From contig NZ_JAPHAV010000019.1 in NCBI RefSeq assembly GCF_026241335.1, forward strand, positions 1 to 64,000: a stretch of 64,000 nucleotides of DNA. Direction: 5' to 3'. Below are positions 27,416 through 36,631 of this stretch, piece by piece; positions within the stretch are counted from its first letter, which is position 1, and each line of letters begins with the position of its first letter. The position numbers were made by a program, and so were the translations under genes. Below the pieces are notes generated by a model. The model was not told the DNA's origin. It did not search any database and worked only from the letters and a program-made list of their open reading frames with translations. Source of the stretch: Ochrobactrum chromiisoli (GTDB taxonomy: Bacteria; Pseudomonadota; Alphaproteobacteria; Rhizobiales; Rhizobiaceae).

Positions 27416-28096
27416 TTATATGGATAGAAGTTGAGCGCGGATCATGCCACGCAATGAATTGCCGACAAGAATGTTGCGCGCACGGCTAAGATCATCAAGT
27501 GTGACTACGCCTTCCTGAACCACGCTGTTGTTTAAAAGTTCACGCCGCAGAACGCCGTCGAGCAGGCCGCAGGAAAGGGGAGGGGTAATGCAGGTGGTGC
27601 CGCCAATATCAAGAAAAATTGATGTGATGGTGCCTTCGCACACTTCGTCACGCTCATTGAGCAGAATGACTTCGTCCACTTCCGCCGGTGAATATTCGTC
27701 GCGAGCCGAAATATAGGCCTGACGTTTTGTTGTCTTATGACGCAACAAGGGATCATCGTGCTTCAGGCGTGTTTTTGCGACCGCGATGCGCCAGACAGTT
27801 TGCGCCGGCAGTGGTTCGTAAGGAAAAGCGGTAATCTCGACATGGCCATCCGGTGCCAGTGTCAGCCGCAGTTTGAGCGGATTTTCACCGCCGCTGATCT
27901 CGGCGATTTTCTGGTGCACCGCTTCCATGTTGTAGTGAAAACCGAGCTCCCGCGCTGAGTTTTCAAGCCGCGCCATATGGAGATCAAACCGCAGAATGCC
28001 AGAGAGAGGCTCCCAGCGCATGGTCTCGATCAGTTGATAGTCTGGTTCCGCATGGCTGGTCGCTGTCCCGTCGCGAACCGTGCTTTCAGAAGACAT
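27416..28096 (-). CDS. Aminotransferase class IV, PabC-like (4-amino-4-deoxychorismate lyase)
   Basis: 226 residues of the class IV PLP fold. LIETMRWEPLSGILRFDLHMARLENSA-type start, Lys in RHKTTKRQAYISARDEY, VILLNERDEVCEGTITSIFL (Glu binding PLP), and CGLLDGVLRRELL match the PabC-like proteins found beside pabB. It would release pyruvate from aminodeoxychorismate to give p-aminobenzoate for folate. The start at 28096 lies 67 nt inside pabB; the LIET motif, which belongs to the fold, is encoded across the pabB stop, so a real overlap is likely. Confidence 0.8.
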   Translation of the reverse strand: MSSESTVRDGTATSHAEPDYQLIETMRWEPLSGILRFDLHMARLENSARELGFHYNMEAVHQKIAEISGGENPLKLRLTLAPDGHVEITAFPYEPLPAQTVWRIAVAKTRLKHDDPLLRHKTTKRQAYISARDEYSPAEVDEVILLNERDEVCEGTITSIFLDIGGTTCITPPLSCGLLDGVLRRELLNNSVVQEGVVTLDDLSRARNILVGNSLRGMIRAQLLSI

Positions 28097-29202
28097 TCCT
28101 CATACTCCGCTTGCGCTGTGGAATCGAAGACCACGCCGCCCCCGACATTGAAGATTGCACGATTTTGCTCAAGAAGCGAGATCGTGCGGATGGCAACATT
28201 GAACCGCATACGTCCGCCCGGTTCGATCCAACCGAGCGAGCCGCAATAAATATCACGTGGCCCACTTTCCAGCCTGCGCAGGATTTCCATCGCGCTTATT
28301 TTCGGCGCACCGGTGATGGAGCCACAGGGGAAAAGGGCTGCAAAAATCTTGCGCAGCGGCAGATCGCTTTTAAGCTTTGCGCGCACGCGGCTGATCATCT
28401 GATGAACGGTCGGGTAAGTTTCGACCCGGAAAAGTTCAGGCACATCCAGCGATCCCACTTCGCTGATCAATGAAATGTCGTTGCGCAGCAGATCAACAAT
28501 CATGCGGTTTTCCGCCTGATTTTTAGGATCATTCATCAGGAACTGGCGGTTGGCCTCATCTTCAAAAGGGGTGGCACCGCGCGGCATGGTGCCCTTCATC
28601 GGATGTGTTTCGATATAGCCTTCGCCATCCACTTCAAAGAAGAGTTCCGGTGAACGCGACAGGATGATCGGCCCACCCAGATCGCAATAGCTCGCATAGC
28701 GAACCGGCTGACGCTTTGCGAGCGTGTTGAACAGCACGAGCGGATCGCCGTCCCATTGCGCATGAACCGGAAATGTCAGATTGCCCTGATAACAATCGCC
28801 TTCGCGCAAATGCTGGTGAAGGCGGTTAAATTTAGGCTGGTAGTCTTCGAGCGACCATTGCGCGACGGGTTCGCGCAGATAGGTGATGTTGTCGGCGCTG
28901 CGTGTATGCAAGACATCGTCCGATGGACCATCGAAGACGCCAAAGCACAGGAGAGGGGCTTTGCGGCCTTCCGGCAGAAGCGCTTTCAGCTTGGGTTCAA
29001 GCAGATAGCCTGCCTCATAGGAGAGATAGCCTGCAAGCCATTTGCCCGCTTCATGGGCGCGTTGCATCGCCTCCCATGCTGCTTCGAATGTATCTGGTGT
29101 ATCGGCGCGGATCATCGAAGACGGAGCCGCGAATACAACATCGCGGCCCGCCTTGTCATCCCGAAAAAGGATGTGCGGCCTATTCAAACCCTTGTGGGCC
29201 AC
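28030..29202 (-). CDS. pabB: Aminodeoxychorismate synthase component I
   Basis: 390 residues of the chorismate-binding family, without a long N-terminal domain. ILSRSPELFFEVDGEGYIETHPMKGTMPRG contains the PabB-type Lys (here PMKGT rather than PIKGT), followed by NRMIVDLLRNDISLISEVGS, LFPCGSITGAPKISAMEI and FNVAIRTI. With a glutaminase subunit (not in this window) it makes 4-amino-4-deoxychorismate. The start codon is GTG 29202, 8 nt after the pepF stop, so pepF-pabB-pabC are one transcript. Confidence 0.88.
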   Translation of the reverse strand: MAHKGLNRPHILFRDDKAGRDVVFAAPSSMIRADTPDTFEAAWEAMQRAHEAGKWLAGYLSYEAGYLLEPKLKALLPEGRKAPLLCFGVFDGPSDDVLHTRSADNITYLREPVAQWSLEDYQPKFNRLHQHLREGDCYQGNLTFPVHAQWDGDPLVLFNTLAKRQPVRYASYCDLGGPIILSRSPELFFEVDGEGYIETHPMKGTMPRGATPFEDEANRQFLMNDPKNQAENRMIVDLLRNDISLISEVGSLDVPELFRVETYPTVHQMISRVRAKLKSDLPLRKIFAALFPCGSITGAPKISAMEILRRLESGPRDIYCGSLGWIEPGGRMRFNVAIRTISLLEQNRAIFNVGGGVVFDSTAQAEYEECLLKARFATGQRPAMRNQTIN

Positions 29203-29210
29203 GAATTTGC

Positions 29211-31085
29211 TCAGTCTTCCATGGCTTCGAGTTCGTCGATGATGCCTTCCACCACTGAAAGGCCCTTGCTCCAGAAATTTGGATCGGTTGCATCAAGGCC
29301 AAATGGCGCCAGCAGTTCCTTGTGGTGCTTGGTGCCACCCGCCTTCAGCATATCGAAATATTTCTGCTGGAAGCCCTTTTCCGAGTTCTGGTAGACGGCA
29401 TACAGCGAGTTTACCAGACAATCGCCGAAAGCATAGGCATAGACGTAAAAAGGCGAGTGGATGAAATGCGGAATATAGGTCCAGAAGGTTTCATAACCCG
29501 GATTGAGATTGACCGCATCGCCAAGGCTTTCGCGCTGCACATCCATCCAGATTTCGCCGATACGCTCTGAGGTCAGTTCGCCTTCGCGGCGTTCGGTGTG
29601 AACACGACGCTCAAACTGATAGAAAGCGATTTGGCGCACGACCGTATTGATCATGTCCTCGGCCTTCTGAGCCAGCATGGCCTTGCGCTCGCGCTTGTTG
29701 GTGGTGCGTTCCAGCAGCGAGCGGAACGTTAGCATCTCACCAAAGACGGAAGCCGTCTCAGCCAGTGTGAGAGGCGTAGATGCCATCAGCGCACCCTGTT
29801 CGCCGGCCAGCACCTGATGCACGCCATGGCCGAGTTCGTGCGCAAGCGTCATCACATCGCGCGGCTTGCCCATATAGTTGAGCAGCACATAGGGATGGGC
29901 GGAAGGCACGGTCGGATGCGCAAAAGCCCCCGGCGCCTTGCCCGGACGCACCGGCGCGTCGATCCAGTTTTTGTCAAAGAATTTTTTGGCAATTTCGGCC
30001 ATTTCAGGGGCAAAGTTGCCATAGGCGGAAAGCACGGTTTCGCGCGCTTCATCCCATGAGATCAGTGCCTGCGGAGTTTCCGGCAGCGGTGCATTGCGAT
30101 CCCAGTTCTCCAGCTTTTCAAGACCGAGCCATTTGGCTTTCAGTGCATAATAGCGATGCGAAATGCGCGGATAGGCTTCTTCGACGGCACTCGCCAGCGC
30201 ATCAACCACTTCGCGCTCGACGCGATTTGCAAGGTGACGGCTGTCGGCAATATCCTCAAAACCGCGCCAGCGGTCAGAGATTTCCTTGTCCTTGGCCAGC
30301 GTGTTGGTGATCAGCGTGAAAGTGCGCAGATTTGCACCAAAAGTTTTGGCAAGCGCTTCCGATGCCTTTTTGCGCACGGCACCATCAGCATCCTGCAACA
30401 TGTTAAGCGTCTGCTCGATGGCCAGTTCTTCGCCATCGATTTCAAAACGCAGGCTCGACATGGTTTCATCGAACAGGCGGTTCCATGCACTGTAGCCGGT
30501 GATCGATTTTTCGTGGAAAAGCTGTTCCAGCTTGTCGTCAAGCTCATAGGGTTTGTCGAGGCGCAGATCTTCCAGCCATGGACGGTAGTGGCCGATCACT
30601 GGATTGGAGGCCATCGCCTTTTCAAGTACGTCATCATCGATGCGGTTGATTTCGAGGCTGAAGAAAATGAGCGGCGTGTTGGCATCTGTCAGCTTCTGCT
30701 GCACATCGCCGAACAGCTTCATGCGCTTGGGGTCGGTGGTATCGCCATAATAATAAAGGCCTGCGAAAGAGGCAATGCGGCCCATGAGTTCGCTTAAGCC
30801 TTCATATTCCTTAATCGCATCGGCGAAATTTCCGCCATTGGCCTTGGCTGCTTCTTCACCGAGTTTGCCCTTCCAGCGGTTTTCAAAATCGGCTGCATCC
30901 TTTGCCGCTTTTTCGAGGTCGGCTTTCAGTTCAGCGCTCTCGGCGGAAGGATAAAGATCGGCGAGATTCCACTCGGGCAGCTTTCCAAGATCGGCTTTTG
31001 CAGCAGTTCCGGTATCACCGGCGGGCATATGGGAAACAGTGTCGAGCGCGACAGACTTTGAAAATCGATAAATGGCAACGGTCAT
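29211..31085 (-). CDS. pepF: Oligoendopeptidase F, M3B family
   Basis: 624 residues. An N-terminal helical part with LPEWNLADLYPS opens the protein, and the M3 catalytic domain carries the zinc motif TLAHELGHGVHQ at about residue 416, the third ligand expected in the downstream TASVFGEMLTF region. Ends with KGFQQKYFDMLKAGGTKHHKELL, typical of the family. It degrades cytoplasmic peptides of about 7-17 residues. No signal peptide. First gene of a transcript that continues to pabB and the PabC-like gene. Confidence 0.92.
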   Translation of the reverse strand: MTVAIYRFSKSVALDTVSHMPAGDTGTAAKADLGKLPEWNLADLYPSAESAELKADLEKAAKDAADFENRWKGKLGEEAAKANGGNFADAIKEYEGLSELMGRIASFAGLYYYGDTTDPKRMKLFGDVQQKLTDANTPLIFFSLEINRIDDDVLEKAMASNPVIGHYRPWLEDLRLDKPYELDDKLEQLFHEKSITGYSAWNRLFDETMSSLRFEIDGEELAIEQTLNMLQDADGAVRKKASEALAKTFGANLRTFTLITNTLAKDKEISDRWRGFEDIADSRHLANRVEREVVDALASAVEEAYPRISHRYYALKAKWLGLEKLENWDRNAPLPETPQALISWDEARETVLSAYGNFAPEMAEIAKKFFDKNWIDAPVRPGKAPGAFAHPTVPSAHPYVLLNYMGKPRDVMTLAHELGHGVHQVLAGEQGALMASTPLTLAETASVFGEMLTFRSLLERTTNKRERKAMLAQKAEDMINTVVRQIAFYQFERRVHTERREGELTSERIGEIWMDVQRESLGDAVNLNPGYETFWTYIPHFIHSPFYVYAYAFGDCLVNSLYAVYQNSEKGFQQKYFDMLKAGGTKHHKELLAPFGLDATDPNFWSKGLSVVEGIIDELEAMED

Positions 31086-31305
31086 AACATTCTCCTGTTG
31101 GCCTCTTTTCGCATGTCTTCTTCAAGTCGCCAAGGGGTGCGCGGGTTTGTTCAGAAAAGCGCCACTATTCTGAGGATGATATACGAATGTGCGCGCATAG
31201 GGCTTGCATTGATGAGAAATGCTGTTTCAAAAAAAGTGCCTGAAATATGATCAATACAATATATTGGGATATTCTGACATATACGCCACTGGTAGTAGAG
31301 CATTT

Positions 31306-32784
31306 ATGAGTACGCGTATCCTTATAGCGGATGATGATCCGATACAACGCCGCCACCTTGAGGCGGCGGTTTTGCGCATGGGTTATCGCACTATTCTGGC
31401 AGATGGCGGGACCAGTGCGCTCGGATTCATCTGTAGCCGTAAGGATATAGCCCTTATCCTCCTTGATCTGGCGATGCCGGATATGGATGGTATTTCGGTT
31501 CTCTCAAGAATGCGCGAAGCTGGTATCCAAACCCCTGTTATTGTCCTTGTGCAAAATGACACAATGGACAAGGCTATGCAGGCGATCAGGTTTGGCGCGG
31601 TGGATTTCATGACGAAGCCTGTGGCGTTTGAACGTGTTCAGGTTTCGCTTGCCAATGCTTTCAAACTTGATTCTCTGATACAGGAACTCAAGCGCACCCG
31701 TTCTTACGAAAAATCCCATATTTTGCTTTCAGAGATGGTTGCCAAAAGCTCTGAAATGGAAAAGGTGGTGTCGCTGGCGCGCCGTGTGACGCAGCTTGAT
31801 ACGCCGTTGCTCATCGAAGGCGAGGCTGGCACTGGCAAAGAAACGCTGGCGCGCGCAATCAGCAGCAGTGGTCAACGCTGGCAGGGACCATTTATCTCCA
31901 TTGATTGCCGCTCATTGGCAAAGCAGAATCCCGATGAAGTGCTTTTCGGGCAGTCAGACGCGCCCACAGCCCTTCAAGTCGGCAATGCGCCCATCCAGAT
32001 TGCTGGCAAGTTTGCCGAGGCCCAGGGCGGCACCTTGTTTTTGGATGAGATAAGCGCCTTGTCTCATCGAACGCAGCTTCGCGTGTTCGAGATCATGCAG
32101 GCAGATCATCTTTCCGATACACGTATTATTGCATCCAACAGCCATTCGCTGGTTGAACGTGTGCATATGGGGCGGTTTCACCCCGGCCTCTATCATCTTG
32201 TTTCATCGTTTCTGATTGCCATGCCGCCGCTCAGAGATCGCATCGAGGATATTCCTCTTCTTGCGCATCAGTTCCTGATGCATTTTGCCGGCGAAGAACG
32301 GTTGGGCCATATCACGGGTATCACGCCTTACGTTCTGGAAAGTCTCAAGTCCTATCATTGGCCCGGTAATGTTCGCGAACTCAAAAATGCCATTTACCAT
32401 GCCGTGCTCCTATGTGAAGAACATGCTCTGACGATACGCGACTTTCGTCATCTTGGATTCGAGGGTGGGGCAATCCGCGTCAATGACAATGAATTTGTAA
32501 ATCAGGCGTCCATTAAAAGGTTTGGTTCACGCTCGATCCGTGGAATCACCTCCGAAGGCGAGGTTCGCACTCTTGCTGCCACTGAAGAGGATATGATCCG
32601 CTTCGCAATAGCACATTATGAGGGGCATATTAGCGAAGTTGCCCGGCGTTTGGGCATCGGGCGGACGACTCTTTATCGAAAATTGAAAGAATATGGCATC
32701 GATGTGGCGTCCGTAGCGGGCAAGGGCCAATACGGTGCAGAAAGCGATATTGACGCCGATCACCCCCGCATTGTTAACGAGTAA
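31306..32784 (+). CDS. NtrC-family response regulator lacking the GAFTGA loop
   Basis: 492 residues from ATG 31306. A receiver domain (phospho-Asp54, Lys104) is joined to an AAA+ domain with Walker A GEAGTGKE at 172-179 and Walker B GGTLFLDE at 241-248, and a Fis-type HTH near the end (GHISEVARRLGIGRTTLYRKLKEYG). Between LFG (213-215) and the Walker B region the GAFTGA loop that contacts sigma54 is absent, replaced by a DAPTALQVGNAP stretch. The receiver switch Thr/Ser is Val82. The loss suggests a regulator that does not activate sigma54 holoenzyme, comparable to HupR or TyrR-type proteins. Target genes and partner kinase are unknown. Confidence 0.85.
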   Translation: MSTRILIADDDPIQRRHLEAAVLRMGYRTILADGGTSALGFICSRKDIALILLDLAMPDMDGISVLSRMREAGIQTPVIVLVQNDTMDKAMQAIRFGAVDFMTKPVAFERVQVSLANAFKLDSLIQELKRTRSYEKSHILLSEMVAKSSEMEKVVSLARRVTQLDTPLLIEGEAGTGKETLARAISSSGQRWQGPFISIDCRSLAKQNPDEVLFGQSDAPTALQVGNAPIQIAGKFAEAQGGTLFLDEISALSHRTQLRVFEIMQADHLSDTRIIASNSHSLVERVHMGRFHPGLYHLVSSFLIAMPPLRDRIEDIPLLAHQFLMHFAGEERLGHITGITPYVLESLKSYHWPGNVRELKNAIYHAVLLCEEHALTIRDFRHLGFEGGAIRVNDNEFVNQASIKRFGSRSIRGITSEGEVRTLAATEEDMIRFAIAHYEGHISEVARRLGIGRTTLYRKLKEYGIDVASVAGKGQYGAESDIDADHPRIVNE

Positions 32785-33054
32785 AGCGCCTTAACTTATT
32801 GAAATTCAGTAACTTATAAAGCACTGCTGTCACTGTTGCTAGAATGTTAGCAACAAGGAAGATTGTTAATAATTTTTTTACCATGATGAAAATAGATGCA
32901 CCTGTGTGGCTTTTTTGCCATGGTGTTTCCTCATTTGTTGTTCACTAAGCGTCTATTAACCATTAAATCCGACAATCAGGGTTCTCGAATATTCACTTGT
33001 GCGATCTCTGATACGGCCCTTAGGGCAGACAACACGGTAAGGCGATACGATTCA

Positions 33055-34896
33055 ATGAGCAGTATATCGACCATTAAAGCGCGCTTTGCGAAAGCCTGGT
33101 TCAGGTTGTCGATGTCCTTATTCTGGATCGCGGCAGCTGTGCTCATGGCGCTGGCCCCGTCGCAGGCTTCGGCTGAAACCCGCACGTTGAAGCTCTATTA
33201 TGTGCATACCGGCGAAAAAGCAGAGATTACGTTCAAGAAGAATGGTCGTTTTCTGCCTGATGGTCTGAAAAAACTGAATGTATTTCTGCGCGACTGGCGC
33301 CGCAACGAACCGACCAAAATGGACCCGCGCCTGTTCGATCTGGTCTGGCAGGTCTATCGTTCCACTGGCTCCAGCCAGTATATTACTGTGGTTTCCGCCT
33401 ATCGTTCACCGGCAACCAACAACATGTTGCGTTCCACCACCAAAGGTGTTGCGAAGAAGAGCCAGCATACGCTTGGCCGCGCGATGGATTTTTTCATTCC
33501 CGGTGTTCCACTTGCCAAGCTGCGCGGCATCGGTATGCGCTACCAGATCGGTGGCGTTGGCTATTATCCGCGTTCCGGCTCGCCCTTTGTGCATATGGAC
33601 GTGGGGAATGTTCGCTCCTGGCCACGGATGAGCCGCCGCGAGTTGCTGGCGCTGTTCCCGGATGGCAAAACGGCTCACTTGCCTGCCGATGGCAAGCCAT
33701 TGCCGGGCTATGAGCAGGCGCTGGCAATGATTGAGCAGCGAAAAGCGAGCGGTGGCACTGTCATGATGGCAAGCAACTCCGCCCCTCGTAAGAGCAAGAC
33801 ACTCTTTGGTGCGCTCTTTGGCGGTGGTGCTGATGAGGAAGAAGATAACGGCGATGTCGCGCCTGCTGCCGCCCGTCCAGCCCGTGCCGTGCCTGCGCGT
33901 CAGGCGCCAACCCCTGCGGCTCCTGTGCAGACTCCACAGGCTGAAACGATGATTGCTGCCTTGCCTGCACGCGATGCGCCAGTGCCATTACAGGCTCCGC
34001 GCCCAGAGACAGTTGTTGCGGCTGCAGCGGTTGAGGAAGCACCTGTCGTCGCATTGAATGTTCCAATTCCAAGCCGCAAGCCGGCCAATGCAGCTCAGGA
34101 AGCGATTGCACTTGCTGCTGTACAACCCGCTGAGGTTCCATCTGATGAAGGTTCTAATCCGCTTGTAACGGGTTTTGTTCCAATTCCATCCACGCGCCCA
34201 CAGCAGGAAGCTGCGACTGAGCTTGCAGCCGCCGTGGTTCCAAGTGCCCGGCCGGAGCGTGATCAGCACAATCCGCAGGATGCGATTGCGCAGCTCGTAA
34301 ACAACAATCCGGTTGCTTCAACGGTTGTTGCAGATGCTGGCAATGCAGCTGCGCAGCAAGCCCCTGCCGCTTATCCGGTACCGAAAGAAGCGCCGCGCGC
34401 CAATACGCAATTGGCCATGCTCTCAAAGCGGGATGAAATCGGAGAGCTGATTGCGCCGCCGCAAGATGATTTTGATACAAAACCAGCTGCGGAAGTCAAA
34501 GCCGAGCCTGTAAAAATTACACCGGTGAAGACTGCATCGATTGCCAAGCCTGCACCTGCGCGTCAGCACGTTGTCGCTGTCGGTCAAGGTGCCAAGAGCA
34601 GTGCGCGCTCAACAGGTAAGGGCGATCGTCGTGTGGCAAGGGTTTCTTCGCACCCAAAACCGGTTGTTCAGCCTGCCGCGATACCGGCTTCTGCGATAGC
34701 GCTTTCATCGCATTCGGTCTCTCAAACTGCACCCGCGACCAGTCCGGTGTTGCGCAATGATGCCCTGCGTTCTGCGCCCGCGATGGTCTATACCGCTGGC
34801 TTCCAGCGCGGTGACCTGCCGAGCGAACGCGCCAATCAGTTTAGCGGCAATGCTGTTACATTCCTGACGGTTGCAAAGTTTACCGAGACCAACTGA
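33055..34896 (+). CDS. DUF882 / M15-like secreted protein with long Ala/Pro tail
   Basis: 613 residues from ATG 33055, chosen because a signal peptide starts there (cleavage near SQASA). Residues about 45-215 form a DUF882/YcbK-like M15 domain: VVSAYRSPATN, KKSQHTLGRAMDFFIPG and GSPFVHMDVGNVRSWPRM keep the His/Asp/His zinc ligands of D,D-carboxypeptidase-like enzymes. The last two thirds are low complexity, rich in Ala, Pro, Val and Gln, with several IPxxRP/IPSxRK repeats, likely an unstructured periplasmic tail. The family is thought to trim peptidoglycan peptides. The tail is unusually long compared with YcbK, which is the domain alone. Confidence 0.8.
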   Translation: MSSISTIKARFAKAWFRLSMSLFWIAAAVLMALAPSQASAETRTLKLYYVHTGEKAEITFKKNGRFLPDGLKKLNVFLRDWRRNEPTKMDPRLFDLVWQVYRSTGSSQYITVVSAYRSPATNNMLRSTTKGVAKKSQHTLGRAMDFFIPGVPLAKLRGIGMRYQIGGVGYYPRSGSPFVHMDVGNVRSWPRMSRRELLALFPDGKTAHLPADGKPLPGYEQALAMIEQRKASGGTVMMASNSAPRKSKTLFGALFGGGADEEEDNGDVAPAAARPARAVPARQAPTPAAPVQTPQAETMIAALPARDAPVPLQAPRPETVVAAAAVEEAPVVALNVPIPSRKPANAAQEAIALAAVQPAEVPSDEGSNPLVTGFVPIPSTRPQQEAATELAAAVVPSARPERDQHNPQDAIAQLVNNNPVASTVVADAGNAAAQQAPAAYPVPKEAPRANTQLAMLSKRDEIGELIAPPQDDFDTKPAAEVKAEPVKITPVKTASIAKPAPARQHVVAVGQGAKSSARSTGKGDRRVARVSSHPKPVVQPAAIPASAIALSSHSVSQTAPATSPVLRNDALRSAPAMVYTAGFQRGDLPSERANQFSGNAVTFLTVAKFTETN

Positions 34897-34913
34897 TCAG
34901 AAAGCAGATCAAG

Positions 34914-34942
34914 AAAAGGGGCCTTCGAGGCCCCTTTTTTAA
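34914..34942 (+). terminator. Terminator after the DUF882 gene
   Basis: AAAAGGGGCC (34914-34923), loop TTCGA, GGCCCCTTTT (34929-34938) with further Ts. Confidence 0.9.
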
Positions 34943-35026
34943 GTCATCTCTTTTTATAAGCATGTTTTGTGATTTTTAAGGATGTCGATCACCCAAAACG
35001 AGTCACCATATTTGGGAGGGGCGGTT

Positions 35027-35665
35027 TTATCCTTTTAGTGCAGCGGCTTCGCTTGCAAGTTTGGTGATCCCGTCCCAGTCGCCGGCCTCAACCAATTCCT
35101 TTGGAGCAACCCACGATCCGCCGACACAGATGACATTTGGAAGCGAGAGATAGGTTTTCGCATTGGCGAGGCTGATGCCGCCAGTGGGGCAGAAAACGGT
35201 GCCAGCCAATGGTGATGACAATGCTTTGAGGAACGGCGCACCGCCGGACTGTTCGGCAGGGAAAAATTTCAGATGCGTGTAGCCTTCCTCGCGAAGAGCG
35301 AGCATTTCGCTTGGCGTAATGGCGGCAGGCAGCAGCGGCACATCGCTGTCATTGGCTGCGGCGATAATATATTTTGTAGTGCCGGGGCTGACAATGAAGC
35401 GTGAGCCTGCCTTGGCTGCATCTTCATATTGTTTGGCGTTGAGAATGGTGCCCGCACCCACGATCGCTTCCGGCACTTCGGAAGCAACGGCACGAATTGC
35501 GTCGAGTGCCGCAGCCGTGCGCAATGTGATTTCGATTGCAGGTAAGCCGCCTTTTGCAAGCGCTCGTGCCAGCGGAACTGCATGCTCGACCTTGTCGATC
35601 AACAGGACCGGGATAACGGGTTGGCCTTGCATGACGGGAGCAAGGAGATCTGTTTTCTGTGGCAT
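35027..35665 (-). CDS. eda: KDPG/KHG aldolase
   Basis: 212 residues. Catalytic Glu45 and Arg49 lie in AIEITLRT, the glycine loop VGAGTIL follows, and the Schiff-base Lys133 is in THLKFFPAE; CPTGGIS binds phosphate. The enzyme splits 2-keto-3-deoxy-6-phosphogluconate to pyruvate and glyceraldehyde-3-phosphate (Entner-Doudoroff). It is not next to edd or zwf, and lies beside the sugar locus at 35974-43410 but with a 300-nt gap, so linkage is uncertain. Confidence 0.92.
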   Translation of the reverse strand: MPQKTDLLAPVMQGQPVIPVLLIDKVEHAVPLARALAKGGLPAIEITLRTAAALDAIRAVASEVPEAIVGAGTILNAKQYEDAAKAGSRFIVSPGTTKYIIAAANDSDVPLLPAAITPSEMLALREEGYTHLKFFPAEQSGGAPFLKALSSPLAGTVFCPTGGISLANAKTYLSLPNVICVGGSWVAPKELVEAGDWDGITKLASEAAALKG

Positions 35666-35973
35666 GGACGCGCTCTTCTGCTTGGGTTTTAGTGGCTAAA
35701 ACCGATTTAAGGTGCATCGTTCGCTTTGTCTACGGCAGGCTTTTCACAAGAGCTTTAAACATTGATAAGATGACTGGTTCCCAAAGGCTCTTTTGCTTTC
35801 CTGTACAATTAGGCCTTTGATGAGCTTCAGTCTTATGATTTACCCTTCCGCCTGTTCCTTAGACTATGGTGAGAGGATTGCACTCCTCGCAGCGTTACGG
35901 TCTGCGCTGGCTTCCCCTTCAAAAAAATAAAGGGTGTCTGTCAGACCATAGCGTAGAAGATGAAGCCTGTCCT
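35666..35973. other. Non-coding gap between eda and the ThuA-like gene
   Basis: About 310 nt. It holds the eda promoter (minus strand) and the trailing end of the ThuA-like transcript, with a weak GTCTGACAGAC palindrome near 35939-35949 followed on the minus strand by a T-rich run (TTTATTTTTTT), a possible terminator. No gene seen. Confidence 0.4.
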
Positions 35974-36615
35974 TCACCGTGCTGCCCAATTTGCACCCCG
36001 CCGAAAAATCGTCTGCATTTGTGGTACCGAGAATTCTTTGGCTTGATGCCCCAGTGCGGAATAAAATACCCGGCCATTGCCATATTTTCTTTTCCAGACG
36101 ACGGGCATTACCACCCCATCGATCCACCAGGCATGATCACCAGTGAAGGTCGTCGTTGCCAGCACTTCATTGGAAGGGTCCACGTGCATATAATATTGCT
36201 CTGAGCGGTATGGGAAGCTTGAGATGCCTTCCATGATAGAGTCGTCCGGGCGGGTCACATCGACCTGATAGTCGATAATATCGCCAGGATGAGCAACCCA
36301 CTGACCTCCGATCATGAACTGATATTCAACACATTCACGAAAGCTGTCGCCCGCTCCGCCGTGAAAACCAGCAATGCCAACTCCATTTTCAACGGCTTTG
36401 GCAAGGTTTTTTATTTCTTCTTTTTCAATTTTCGACATCGTTACAATGGGAACGACGAGGCTAAGGTCATGCACGGACGGATCAGCAAAAGCCTCTGTGC
36501 TGTGCTCGACATAGACTTTGAAACCTTCTTCTTCGAGGATGTCTTTGACGATTACCGAACATTCCTGTGGTTCATGTCCGCTCCAGCCGCCCCAGACGAT
36601 CAGCGCTTCTTTCAT
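35974..36615 (-). CDS. ThuA-like domain protein
   Basis: 213 residues from ATG 36615, after a strong GAGGAGG site. The ThuA fold (class I glutamine amidotransferase-like, without the catalytic Cys) is indicated by VWGGWSGHEP, VGIAGFHGGAGDSF, FMIGGQWVAHPG, PFRYRSEQYY-like SFPYRSEQYYMHVD and RVFYSALGHQ. In Sinorhizobium ThuA and ThuB take part in trehalose and related disaccharide use through 3-keto intermediates. Gene order, with a Gfo/Idh/MocA oxidoreductase 17 nt upstream, mirrors a ThuB-ThuA pair. The actual sugar is unknown. Confidence 0.82.
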   Translation of the reverse strand: MKEALIVWGGWSGHEPQECSVIVKDILEEEGFKVYVEHSTEAFADPSVHDLSLVVPIVTMSKIEKEEIKNLAKAVENGVGIAGFHGGAGDSFRECVEYQFMIGGQWVAHPGDIIDYQVDVTRPDDSIMEGISSFPYRSEQYYMHVDPSNEVLATTTFTGDHAWWIDGVVMPVVWKRKYGNGRVFYSALGHQAKEFSVPQMQTIFRRGANWAAR

Positions 36616-36631
36616 TGTTTCCTCCTCAGGA

